From the NCBI GenBank assembly GCA_900546285.1, contig URCJ01000028.1, forward strand, positions 1 through 28,616: a stretch of DNA of 28,616 nt, written 5' to 3'. Below the pieces are notes generated by a model. The model saw only the letters and a list, made by a program, of their open reading frames with translations, ran no database searches and was not told the origin of the DNA. The position numbers and the translations under genes were made by a program. Positions 7,202 to 15,329 of this stretch are shown here, piece after piece (position 1 is the first letter of the stretch; each line of letters begins with the position of its first letter). Source of the stretch: an uncultured Solobacterium sp. Its GTDB lineage: Bacteria > Bacillota_I > Bacilli_A > Erysipelotrichales > Erysipelotrichaceae.

Positions 7202-8167
7202 TTATTTATATTTATAGAAACCTTCGCCTGAGCTCATACCAAGTTTACCCTCAGCAATATACTTCTCTAAGATAGCCTTCATGCCCTTAAAGTTATAAGG
7301 CATCATCATCTTAGACAACATAGGCTTAAATAAACCAGGAACCTTTTGGTATTGATCTACAATATTTAGCGCAGTAGTTAAACCAACTGTATCAAATATC
7401 TTAAATGGACCTTTTGGAGCACCAGTACCCTTAGTCCAAGCTAAATCAATACTTTCGGGATCAGAAATACCATTGGCATATAAATCTAGTCCTGACAATA
7501 AGAATGGAACTAACATACTATTTAATAAGTAACCACTCTTTTCCTTTAATACAGGAAGAGCCGACATTCTAATTTCATTTGCGAACTCACAAATCATATC
7601 AAAATACTTCTTATCAGTCTTATCTTGAACCATGATTTCAGCAACATTATTCTTCCAAATAGAATTCGCAAAATGCATAGATAAGTACTTATCAGGTCTA
7701 CCTGTATACTTGGCAAAAGCACTTGGAAGTAAAGTAGAAGAGTTAGTAACCACTACTGTCTTCTCATCAAGTAAAGGTGCTAATGTAGTGTAGAACTTAA
7801 TCTTATCATCAGCATTCTCAGCCATTGATTCAATAACCAAATCAGCATCCTTAACAGCCTTAGCCATATCTAGTTCTAACTTAACATTGATATTCTCAAC
7901 CTTCTTTAAACACTCATCTAAGTCAAACTTACCCATTTCAGCTAAACCTGGGCACCAATTAGCTTCACCTTTAACAGGATCAGCCATTAAATTTAGAGCA
8001 TCAATATAAGTCTTCTTTAAATTATCAAGCTTAGGTTGACATCTACCAATACTACCCTCACTTCTTAACCAGATAGTTACATCAAAACCACAATATGCTG
8101 CCTGATATGCAATCTGACTTCCAAGTACACCACCACCAGCAACAACAATCTTCTTAAAATTAGTCAT
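7202..8167 (-). CDS. 3-hydroxyacyl-CoA dehydrogenase family protein
   Basis: This 321-residue NAD-dependent dehydrogenase would interconvert 3-hydroxyacyl-CoA and 3-ketoacyl-CoA in the cytoplasm. The N-terminal Rossmann motif is VVAGGGVLGSQIAYQA (Gly 11-16). The family segments VIESMAENADDKIKFY (111-126) and TNSSTLLPSAF (141-151) follow. The catalytic region MHFANSIWKNN (164-174) contains His165 and Asn174. The C-terminal helical domain that closes the active site follows (SGYLLNSMLVPFLLSGLDLY). A GGGAGG ribosome site precedes the ATG. No thiolase, crotonase or acyl-CoA dehydrogenase lies nearby, so the pathway (butyrate-type or catabolic) is undecided. Lambda-crystallin-like sugar dehydrogenases are a less likely alternative. 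Confidence 0.88.
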   Translation of the reverse strand: MTNFKKIVVAGGGVLGSQIAYQAAYCGFDVTIWLRSEGSIGRCQPKLDNLKKTYIDALNLMADPVKGEANWCPGLAEMGKFDLDECLKKVENINVKLELDMAKAVKDADLVIESMAENADDKIKFYTTLAPLLDEKTVVVTNSSTLLPSAFAKYTGRPDKYLSMHFANSIWKNNVAEIMVQDKTDKKYFDMICEFANEIRMSALPVLKEKSGYLLNSMLVPFLLSGLDLYANGISDPESIDLAWTKGTGAPKGPFKIFDTVGLTTALNIVDQYQKVPGLFKPMLSKMMMPYNFKGMKAILEKYIAEGKLGMSSGEGFYKYK

Positions 8168-8267
8168 TATAAACCTCCCAATTTTTCTATTATGGAAATT
8201 CTAACATAATTTAAACACTTTATATATGGTTACTTTTATCTATTTGTCCTAAAATTAACAAAGTTTA

Positions 8268-8405
8268 TTATAAGTCTTCCCTTTTCTCTTGTTCAGCTTG
8301 TTCTCTTTCTTCATCCATAAAATCATCAGAAAACATATCTAAGCTTTTAATTAGATTATCCCAATCTTTAGATACTGGTTCATTATTATCATTTATTGTT
8401 TTCAT
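8268..8405 (-). CDS. Short acidic antitoxin-like peptide
   Basis: The likely start is the internal ATG at 8405, behind AGGGGC, giving 45 residues (MKTINDNNEPVSKDWDNLIK followed by SLDMFSDDFMDEEREQAEQE). The SLDMFSDDFM-acidic tail is a familiar C-terminal toxin-binding tail of VapB/AbrB-type antitoxins. The usual N-terminal DNA-binding domain is absent and no toxin gene follows, so this is either a relic or a minimal orphan. A frame open up to 8465 has no ribosome site and an unconvincing sequence. Confidence 0.45.
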   Translation of the reverse strand: MKTINDNNEPVSKDWDNLIKSLDMFSDDFMDEEREQAEQEKREDL

Positions 8406-8735
8406 GCCCCTATTATATAAAAAAGACCGCGGACTTTTCACACATTGTGACCATTCAACGGTCAAATTTTCGATATTTGGTTTATTCTTTCAGCTCGATA
8501 AATTGGAATTTATATAATTTATGTGGCTATGCGCTTATCTATTCTCTATTGTAGATGATTTCCATCATCACTTCAGCATTCATCCATTGGCGTAATTTTA
8601 TCATTTACTTTTCTTATGAATGATACCACATGGATATATACGTTTCTATCTTGGGGATAAGACTTCTGATTGTGTTCTAATCTTAAGTCAAACAAGTCTT
8701 AATAAAACTGCATACATCCATAATTACTAACCTAT

Positions 8736-9809
8736 TCAAATTCCCATATCTTCCATTTCTTTTAAAATAAATTCTTGTAATTTCTTTTTGTCAGGCAAAT
8801 GTAACATATACGTTGACACAAACAATTGATTATCCATTCCTGATAGTGCATATTCTACCATCTCTGAACCTTTATCCGTACACAACAAAATACCTACAGG
8901 AGGATTATCTCCTTTTGCTATCTCATTTTTCTTATAATATCCTACATAAGCATTTAATTGTCCTAAATCTTCATGCTTAAATTCATCGTTTTTCAACTCA
9001 ATAATTACATTGCAATGTAGCAATCTATTATAGAATACCAAATCGATAAAATAATACTTATCGTCAATTACAATTCGCTTTTGCCTTGCTTCAAAACAAA
9101 ATCCTTCTCCTAATTCAAGCATAAATTCTTGCAAATGATCCATAAGAGCTTGCTCCAAATCAGATTCCGAAACAGCTTCCTTTGCGTCAAGCCCTAAAAA
9201 CTCAAATGTAAAAGGATCTTTAATTGTAATCTCTGTTATATTACAATTGTCTTCTGATGGCTGTATAAGTAGTTCAGGTTTTTTGCTTATTCCAGCCCTT
9301 ACATATAAATTTGTCTTTATTTGCCTTCTTAATTCTCTTACACTCCAATTACATTTAATGCATTCTGTTTCATAAAAAAATCTTTCAAATGCATCATCAA
9401 TTACCATTATTTCTCGAATATGTGAAAATGAGAGATTATTTACTAATAGATCTGGTTTAGTTATGAATTGGTGCGACACTGTCGCACTTTTTTCAAAATC
9501 TGGCAAACTGAATTGGTGCGACACTGTCGCACCAATTTGAGGATATAATATATAGAACTGACGACACCATTTAAACAGAGTGGAATTCAATCCTTTTTCA
9601 TCAATCTGTTCCTCAAGTGTTTTTAATAAGCGTGTGCCATACTCAGCTCTATCGCTTCCCCTTTGTTCATATTCTACAATATAGTATCCTATAGCCCAGT
9701 TTCTAAGCGTCATCAATTGATTTACCGCACTTCTAGCAGCATTTCCAGCTTTTAAATTAATATTTTTTATGCTGTCTGCTAACATTTCAAATTTAATACT
9801 ATCTGCCAC
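8736..9809 (-). CDS. YhcG/DUF1016-family PDDEXK nuclease
   Basis: The 357-residue protein has the DUF1016 N-terminal helical domain (about residues 15-170, including LRNWAIGYYIVEYEQRGSDR). Its C-terminal YhcG nuclease domain (about 190-345) has a PD-(D/E)xK core of Asp256 in YYFIDLVFYN, then Glu271 and Lys273 in VIIELK, with the following QLNAYVGYY. These proteins are cytoplasmic, often sit in defence islands or beside type I restriction genes, and are presumed DNA nucleases. The start is a GTG 6 bases after GGGAGG; an ATG 9 codons later is the alternative. The segment ATVSHQF occurs twice (94-100 and 109-115), encoded by palindromic DNA. No restriction genes are adjacent. Confidence 0.85.
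   Translation of the reverse strand: MADSIKFEMLADSIKNINLKAGNAARSAVNQLMTLRNWAIGYYIVEYEQRGSDRAEYGTRLLKTLEEQIDEKGLNSTLFKWCRQFYILYPQIGATVSHQFSLPDFEKSATVSHQFITKPDLLVNNLSFSHIREIMVIDDAFERFFYETECIKCNWSVRELRRQIKTNLYVRAGISKKPELLIQPSEDNCNITEITIKDPFTFEFLGLDAKEAVSESDLEQALMDHLQEFMLELGEGFCFEARQKRIVIDDKYYFIDLVFYNRLLHCNVIIELKNDEFKHEDLGQLNAYVGYYKKNEIAKGDNPPVGILLCTDKGSEMVEYALSGMDNQLFVSTYMLHLPDKKKLQEFILKEMEDMGI
9465..9537. repeat. Two in-frame palindromic repeats inside the YhcG gene
   Basis: The 23-base unit at 9465-9487 recurs exactly at 9510-9532, 45 bases (15 codons) apart. Each contains GTGCGAC-ACT-GTCGCAC, and the second extends to a perfect 12-3-12 palindrome (9511-9537). Both are read in the same frame as ATVSHQF. 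Confidence 0.9.
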
Positions 9810-9847
9810 AGCTAACCTCCCTCATATACTCCTTGTATGGGCTCTTC

Positions 9848-9877
9848 ATATTACACAATTTAACTTAAGAAAATCAA
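9848..9877 (-). promoter_or_regulatory. Candidate promoter of the YhcG gene
   Basis: On the minus strand TTGATT (9872-9877) and TAATAT (9848-9853) are 18 bases apart. The -10 lies about 39 bases before the GTG start. Confidence 0.5.
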
Positions 9878-9993
9878 TTGTCATATCGTTTTCTTGACTA
9901 ACATGTCGATTCTGTAAATCCCCATTTATTGCACAATTATCGTATTCAAATAATACCATAAAACTTGTAAACAATTCTCTCTACTTTGAAATA

Positions 9994-10023
9994 TAAAAAG
10001 TACCAAGCTTAATGCTTAGTACT
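9994..10023 (-). terminator. Terminator of the antiporter gene
   Basis: On the minus strand AGTACTAAGC and GCTTGGTACT form a 10-pair stem (one G-U pair) with a 5-base loop, then TTTTT. The stop codon of the antiporter lies in the loop. Confidence 0.85.
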
Positions 10024-11319
10024 CATAAAAGGAACAAAATTTAATAATGATAGCTTATGACTACGACGGTTCTTAACCTCATCTGGCATTTCAGTAATAT
10101 CACCAGCTCTTTCTAGAGCGCGCTTAGTTAATAATGGTCCTACAAGTTCATAAATTAAGATTGCTAATAAAGTGATGTTTCTAATTAAAACACCTTGATC
10201 ACCTAAGGCATTAGCCTGTACACACATGCCTAACGCTACACCAGCTTGAGGGAATAGGCAAATGCCCAAGTTATTATAAACTTCAGCGTCACAACGTGTA
10301 GCTCTAGAACCAAAATAAGCACCCATATACTTACCAAGACATCTCGCTGCAATATAGACAATGCCAACTAGTACAGCACTAATTGATGTTAAGACACCTA
10401 GTTCTAGTTCAGCACCAGAGATAACAAAGAATAAGGCGAATAATGGATTAGTCCATCTATCGATCTTTTCCATGATATCTTCAGATAATGGACAAAGGTT
10501 ACAAAATACAGTACCTGCCATCATACATACAAGAAGTGATGAGAAACCAATTTCATCTCCAAATAAATTAATATGAAGTTGTGATAAGGCAACCGCAAAG
10601 AACACACAAGCAACTGTAATATTTAATCTATTATGATTAGAATTGTATAGTTTCTCTAACCAATTTAATAGAGCACCAATCATAGCGCCTAGAATTAATG
10701 AGAAGACAATTTCTAATAATGGATTAATAATAATAGAAACTAAGTCAAAGTGATTTAAAACTAGTGCTTTGGCAATACCAAACAATACCGCAAACACAGT
10801 AAGCGCAATTGCATCATCTAGGGCAACAATAGGTAGTAACATATCAACCAACTTACCCTTAGCCTTATATTGTTTAACAACCATTAAAGTAGCTGCAGGA
10901 GCAGTTGCGGTTGAAATAGCACCTAATGTTAAAGCTTGAGCCATAGTCAATGTTTCTGGATGTAATAAAGAAACAACAACTAGACAAACACTAACCAAGA
11001 AAGTTGCACCTAAAGCTTCGCAAAAGCCTACTATAACAGCTTTCTTACCAATTTGTTTTAAGTCCTTTACTCTAAATTCATTGCCAATAGAAAAGGCAAT
11101 AAAGCCAAGGGCTACATCAGACACGATAGATAACTTTTCTACTTCCTCTAGTGTTAAAAAACCCACACCTTCAACATTTAATTGACCAAGCACATATGGT
11201 CCTACTAATATACCAGCAATCAAGTATGCTGTAACAGCTGGAAGTCTAAATACTTTTAAGACTCTTGTCATTAATAGTCCAGCTAGTATCGCAATTGATA
11301 GAGACAACATAATATTCAT
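10009..11319 (-). CDS. Cation:proton antiporter, CPA2 (KefB/NapA-like) family
   Basis: The 436-residue integral membrane protein has about 12-13 hydrophobic segments and no C-terminal TrkA-N domain. It begins MNIMLSLSIAILAGLLMTRV. CPA2 features are LPAVTAYLIAGILVGPYVLG (residues 26-45), IGNEFR in an early helix, and the discontinuous-helix region with VALDDAIALTVFAVLFGIAK, whose DD pair (about 168-169) is the ion-binding pair of electrogenic Na+/H+ exchangers. It should exchange Na+ or K+ for protons across the cytoplasmic membrane. I chose the ATG at 11319 because AAGGGGA lies 9 bases upstream; a GTG at 11343 lacks a ribosome site. That ribosome site is inside the terminator hairpin behind glgA. 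Confidence 0.88.
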   Translation of the reverse strand: MNIMLSLSIAILAGLLMTRVLKVFRLPAVTAYLIAGILVGPYVLGQLNVEGVGFLTLEEVEKLSIVSDVALGFIAFSIGNEFRVKDLKQIGKKAVIVGFCEALGATFLVSVCLVVVSLLHPETLTMAQALTLGAISTATAPAATLMVVKQYKAKGKLVDMLLPIVALDDAIALTVFAVLFGIAKALVLNHFDLVSIIINPLLEIVFSLILGAMIGALLNWLEKLYNSNHNRLNITVACVFFAVALSQLHINLFGDEIGFSSLLVCMMAGTVFCNLCPLSEDIMEKIDRWTNPLFALFFVISGAELELGVLTSISAVLVGIVYIAARCLGKYMGAYFGSRATRCDAEVYNNLGICLFPQAGVALGMCVQANALGDQGVLIRNITLLAILIYELVGPLLTKRALERAGDITEMPDEVKNRRSHKLSLLNFVPFMSTKH

Positions 11320-11322
11320 AAT

Positions 11323-11374
11323 AAAAATCCCCTTTACAATCACTGTTAATATTAGTTCTTTTAGGGGATTTTTT
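11323..11374 (-). terminator. glgA terminator overlapping the antiporter ribosome site
   Basis: On the minus strand the arms AAAAATCCCCT and AGGGGATTTTT (11363-11373 and 11323-11333) pair over 11 bases around a 29-base loop. The U-rich 3' arm ends just before the antiporter ATG and holds its GGGG ribosome site. The loop contains TAATAT (11349-11354), a possible -10. Confidence 0.65.
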
Positions 11375-11435
11375 AAAGTTAATTTTTGTGTATTTTAACC
11401 TAATTAAGCAACTTTCTTATGAAAGCCTTTACATT

Positions 11436-13550
11436 TTAGTCCCAATTAGTCAATTCCAAGTATAAAGCCTTATACTTATCAGCAGAAGTTGACCAAGATA
11501 CATCCTTATTCATATCTCTTACAACCATCTCATTAAAGTTGCCTCTTTGAGTGAAATAACATGTCTTAGCACGATTAATTGCGTCTAGTAATAACCCTGC
11601 ATCATAGCGGTCGAATGTGAAACCATTGCCTCTATTTTCAAACTCATTATATGGTTCTACCGTATCCTTCAAGCCACCTGTTTCTCTAACGATTGGAATA
11701 GCACCATAATGCATACCAATTAATTGAGTTAGACCACATGGTTCAAATGCTGAAGGAACAAGTAAACAATCACATCCTGCATAAATCTTATGAGCTCTAC
11801 CCTCATCATACATAATATTTGCACAGAAGTAGCCTTTATAGATTTCTTCATAATATCTAAATGAACCTTCATAATAAGGATCACCAGTACCAAGTACCAC
11901 TACTTCGGTATTGCCATCGATTAAGTCACCTACGATCATATTGATTAAATCTAGACCCTTTTGATCAGTTAATCTTGAGATTAATCCAATAACCATCTTA
12001 TTTTCATCTTTCACAAGGCCTAATTCTTCTTGTAAAGCTAACTTATTTAATCTCTTTTGTTCAATCGCATTACTAACATCATAGTTATATGGTAACAACT
12101 TATCAGTTGTAGGATTCCAAATATCACAATCGATACCATTCACAATACCTCTTAACTTATAAGAATAATAACGTAAGTGGCCATCTAATTGTTCACCATA
12201 TTGTGCTGTTTGAATCTCACCTGCATAAGTCTCTGATACTGTTGTAACTGCATCAGAATAAGAGATACCAGCCTTAAGCATATTAACGTCATCTCTACCG
12301 CTTCTAATAGCGTCATTACTTAATACTTCATAAGATAAATTAGTCCAGTATCTAAATGTATCAATATTGAAGATACCTTGGAATCTTAAGTTATGAATTG
12401 TAAATACTACCTTAGCACTACTTACTGGAGAATCTTTGAATGTATCTCTTAAGAATACTGGGACAAGTCCTGCTTGCCAATCATGACAATGAATTACATT
12501 TGGAATCCAGTTCATATAGTTAAGAGCAGCTAATGCAGCCTTAGCGAAATAACAATACTTAGGAATATCACCAATAATTGAAGTATATGGATTACCACTT
12601 GTAAAGAATTCTTGATTATCAATGAAATCATATACTACACCATCATTAACATATTCCATGATACCAACATAATATTGGCCACCATCACTTGTTAAATCCA
12701 TGTAGAACGAACCCTTATATACCATCTTCTCTTGCCATTTTTGATCAATACAAGCATAACGAGGAAGAATAACCTTAACATCACAGTTCTTCTTACTCAA
12801 TTCCTTAGCTAATGCATGCATTACATCACCTAAACCACCTGTCTTAACAAATGGATAGCATTCAGACCCAATAAACGCAATTGAACGTCTCTTCTTAAAG
12901 AAATCAGATTGATAATAATTATTCATCATTTTTTGTACCTTATCCTCAACAGATTCGTGCCCAGCAGATTCGAGCCCAGATTCGAGCTCCTTTACTTCAA
13001 CAACAGGCTCTGCCTTAATTTCAACTTTAGTTTCTTTCTTAGCCTCAGTCTTCTTAGTCTTAGGCTTCTTAGTAGAAGTAGTCTTCTTAGGTTTCTCAGC
13101 CTTAGTTTCTTTCTCTTCCTTAACTGGTTCAACAGCACCATTTAATTCAAGAACTTCCTTCTTTAACAATTCAACTACATCAACATCAACAACATTGACA
13201 GTATCTTCAGTTTTCTTCTCAGTCTTCTTAATCTTAGACTTCTTAGGAGCAGCAGGTTCTTTCTTAGCTCTTGTAGCCTTTGTGCTCTTTGCAGCCTTTG
13301 GCTCTTCAACCTTAGCTACTTCACCCTCGATCTTAGTTCTTTTTTTAGGCTTAGTTTCTTTTTTAACAGTAGTCTTTACTACTTCAGTTTCTTCTTTTAC
13401 AGGAGATTTCTTTTCTTCAACGATTTCAACCTTAGTTTCTTCAACAACAGGTTTAACTACCTTAGCATCTAATAGTGCTTTTTCTTGAGCTTTCTTATCA
13501 GCAACCCTTTGAGCTGCCTTAGAAGCTATTCCACTTTTTTTCTTGGCCAT
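11436..13550 (-). CDS. glgA: Glycogen synthase (GT5) with a long charged N-terminal extension
   Basis: From about residue 223 to 704 this is a normal-length GlgA, which builds alpha-1,4-glucan from ADP-glucose. The substrate motif is KTGGLGDV (236-243) in FIGSECYPFVKTGGLGDVMH. The C-terminal catalytic segment is AFEPCGLTQLIGMHYGAIPI (from about 601), with the E-x7-E pattern, followed by RETGGLKDTV. Residues 1-220 are quite different: low-complexity Lys/Glu/Ala/Thr/Val with many KKTE, KPKK and KAEK-type repeats, similar to histone-H1-like or trigger tails. The ATG follows AAAGGGGA, and no internal start with a good ribosome site was seen near the catalytic domain. No glgC, glgD, glgB or glgP lies nearby. 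Confidence 0.93.
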   Translation of the reverse strand: MAKKKSGIASKAAQRVADKKAQEKALLDAKVVKPVVEETKVEIVEEKKSPVKEETEVVKTTVKKETKPKKRTKIEGEVAKVEEPKAAKSTKATRAKKEPAAPKKSKIKKTEKKTEDTVNVVDVDVVELLKKEVLELNGAVEPVKEEKETKAEKPKKTTSTKKPKTKKTEAKKETKVEIKAEPVVEVKELESGLESAGHESVEDKVQKMMNNYYQSDFFKKRRSIAFIGSECYPFVKTGGLGDVMHALAKELSKKNCDVKVILPRYACIDQKWQEKMVYKGSFYMDLTSDGGQYYVGIMEYVNDGVVYDFIDNQEFFTSGNPYTSIIGDIPKYCYFAKAALAALNYMNWIPNVIHCHDWQAGLVPVFLRDTFKDSPVSSAKVVFTIHNLRFQGIFNIDTFRYWTNLSYEVLSNDAIRSGRDDVNMLKAGISYSDAVTTVSETYAGEIQTAQYGEQLDGHLRYYSYKLRGIVNGIDCDIWNPTTDKLLPYNYDVSNAIEQKRLNKLALQEELGLVKDENKMVIGLISRLTDQKGLDLINMIVGDLIDGNTEVVVLGTGDPYYEGSFRYYEEIYKGYFCANIMYDEGRAHKIYAGCDCLLVPSAFEPCGLTQLIGMHYGAIPIVRETGGLKDTVEPYNEFENRGNGFTFDRYDAGLLLDAINRAKTCYFTQRGNFNEMVVRDMNKDVSWSTSADKYKALYLELTNWD

Positions 13551-13602
13551 ATCATTCCCCTTTATCGTTAATTAGTTTGTTTATAATTAAACGCACACAT
13601 AT

Positions 13603-13632
13603 ATTTTATCAAAGAAACTTAAGGGTAACCAA
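13603..13632 (-). promoter_or_regulatory. Candidate glgA promoter
   Basis: On the minus strand TTGGTT (13627-13632) and TAAAAT (13603-13608) are separated by 18 bases, about 50 bases before the glgA start. A CCAATATATTGG palindrome (13629-13640) overlaps the -35 and may be an operator. Confidence 0.4.
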
Positions 13633-13665
13633 TATATTGGCTTTTTATAATCTCTAACGAATTTT

Positions 13666-13811
13666 TCAGCCACCTAATTTGTATCGCTTTTTATGAGTAA
13701 ATAATTCAACACTTTTCACATGCGTATCATTATCCAAACTTATATGTATAGCGTCATCTCCAAGTTTGTCTTTGTCTTTTCCATTTATGTAAAAGCATAT
13801 TTTCTCTATCA
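13666..13811 (-). other. Open coding-like stretch just after rhuM, no start codon
   Basis: Immediately after the rhuM stop a frame stays open for 48 codons. It reads LIEKICFYINGKDKDKLGDD followed by AIHISLDNDTHVKSVELFTH and ends KKRYKLGG. It has no ATG or GTG near its beginning and starts right after a stop in its own frame. It reads like the C-terminus of a protein, so it is probably a remnant left when rhuM was inserted. I do not recognise the family. Confidence 0.3.
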
Positions 13812-14831
13812 GTTATTACTCTTTTTCTTCATTGTGTTGTGAATACTTTTAATAGTTTGCAAATACTCCTCTTCAACTGGCGACAAGTTCTGTACCTGAT
13901 ATTTTTTATATTCTTTTGTTGCTTTCTCAATTGCCTGTGCATGACTAATGGTTCCAGCTCCCTGTAACACCTTTTCACCTGTGGTTTTTAAAACGTTATC
14001 AAGATGCTCCACGTAATCTGCCATATACATAGGCTTATGACGCATAGCCTGAATTTCCGCAAAATCAAAGTAACCTGACACTATATTGTTTAAAATTTTT
14101 AATTCTTCGTCATTAAGATAATTCTTTGCAATACCAATATCTTTTAATACAGGAAAATCACCGGAAAAACTTTTTAATCCCATAAAAGGCTGATTGGCAT
14201 CTGCACGCTCGTATATTACCTCTGCTGCCGTATGCCCATGTGCTGCATAGTGTAACTTGTTTTGCACCATTTTAAAAAATGCAATGGATTCACTGCTTTT
14301 AGGATTATAATCAACACTTGTCGCATACAAATCAAGCACTTGACGATACATAACCTTTTCGGACGAACGTATATCTCGTATACGGTCTAGCAATTCTTTC
14401 CAATAGTTTCCACCGCCCAGTTTTTTCATCCTTTCATCATCCATTGTAAAGCCTTTTATCATGTATTCCTTCAGACGTTCAGTAGCCCATCGACGAAAAT
14501 TTGTGGCAATTTTAGATTTTACTCGATATCCAAGGGAAATAATCATATCAAGATTATAGTGTATTGTATTATAATTTTTTCCATCTGCCGCAGTTGTTCG
14601 GAAATTCCGAACAACTGAATTCTCATCTAACTCTCCCTCTTCAAAAATATGTTTAATATGCTCGCTAATGTTAGATTTACTGGTTTGATAAAGCTCACAT
14701 AATTGTGCTTGCGTGAGCCAAACGGTCTCATCTTCAAATTTAACATCTATTTTTGTCTGTCCATCTTCCGTTTGATATATAACGATTTCACCACCTGTAA
14801 TGTTTATATTATATTTGTTTTTCTCTACCAT
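13809..14831 (-). CDS. rhuM: RhuM-family protein
   Basis: This 340-residue cytoplasmic protein belongs to the 'virulence RhuM' family, first seen in a Salmonella pathogenicity island and now often found in defence islands. Residues 10-60 carry IVIYQTEDGQTKIDVKFEDE and VWLTQAQLCELYQTSKSNIS, a helix-turn-helix-like segment, and then HIKHIFEEGELDENSVVRNF and the conserved YNLDMIISLGYRVKSKIATN (about 96-115). The C-terminal half has LHYAAHGHTAAEVIYERADA and PMYMADYVEHLDNVLK, also family-typical. The biochemical function is unknown. It is the last intact gene of the AbiH-led stretch. The sequence is full length. Confidence 0.88.
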   Translation of the reverse strand: MVEKNKYNINITGGEIVIYQTEDGQTKIDVKFEDETVWLTQAQLCELYQTSKSNISEHIKHIFEEGELDENSVVRNFRTTAADGKNYNTIHYNLDMIISLGYRVKSKIATNFRRWATERLKEYMIKGFTMDDERMKKLGGGNYWKELLDRIRDIRSSEKVMYRQVLDLYATSVDYNPKSSESIAFFKMVQNKLHYAAHGHTAAEVIYERADANQPFMGLKSFSGDFPVLKDIGIAKNYLNDEELKILNNIVSGYFDFAEIQAMRHKPMYMADYVEHLDNVLKTTGEKVLQGAGTISHAQAIEKATKEYKKYQVQNLSPVEEEYLQTIKSIHNTMKKKSNN

Positions 14832-14861
14832 TTGATTTCATTTCCTTTCTGCATTAATAAA

Positions 14862-15329
14862 TCATCCTCTTAAAATCTCATCTATCTGTTCCGATTCAAT
14901 TAGTTTTTCCAAATAAGCTATTTCTTTTTCAATATAATTTTTGTGTTTTAACCACTTTAAATCTGTTAAGTTAGGAAGCAATGATTTAAAAAATTCAATC
15001 CAATCAGAATACATAGGTACCGCACTACCAAAACAACTATAAGAAATAGGTGTTAATGGTATCTTTTCAAAGTCTTCAAACAACGAATTGTTTTCAAGGA
15101 ACAGCAAAACATATTCTTTTTTCTTTCGATTTCTAATTTTGATATAACTGAAAATAGGCAGTACATTTTTATTTCATCATCGGAAAACATTTGAATGTAT
15201 TGCCGAATCCACTCGTCTTGCCTTGGAAGTAGATTCTGTTCATTTTGTACTGGCAATAGTATAGACTCTAAAAAATGTGGCACTGACATCTTCAGAAATG
15301 TGCACTTCTCCAACTTCGTCTATTACCAT
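14862..15329 (-). pseudogene. AbiH partner gene, interrupted by two compensating homopolymer frameshifts
   Basis: The ATG at 15329 overlaps the AbiH stop codon, so the gene looks translationally coupled to AbiH. The first frame reads MVIDEVGEVHISEDVSATF, then stops 13 codons later. A second frame continues LESILLPVQNEQNLLPRQDE and runs to KLEIERKK. A third, which is the original frame again, continues EYVLLFLENNSLFEDFEKIP and ends ESEQIDEILRG. The joins fall in a T6 run (15270-15275, one T too many) and an A6 run (15117-15122, one A too few). The restored product is 155 residues with no family I recognise. It could be decayed, phase-variable or a base-calling artefact. The A-run is also a perfect A-AAA-AAG slippery heptamer. 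Confidence 0.6.

Noticed and set aside
8466..8735. Short open stretches between the antitoxin-like gene and YhcG (for example a frame reading HNQKSYPQDRNVYIHVVSFI)
   Set aside because: About 40 codons without a good start or ribosome site and no recognised family; could be a further remnant but not supportable.
12909..13488. Plus-strand hydrophobic ORFs opposite the glgA tail
   Set aside because: They are complements of AAG/AAA/GAA-rich codons, which give Leu/Phe/Ser-rich frames; no ribosome sites.
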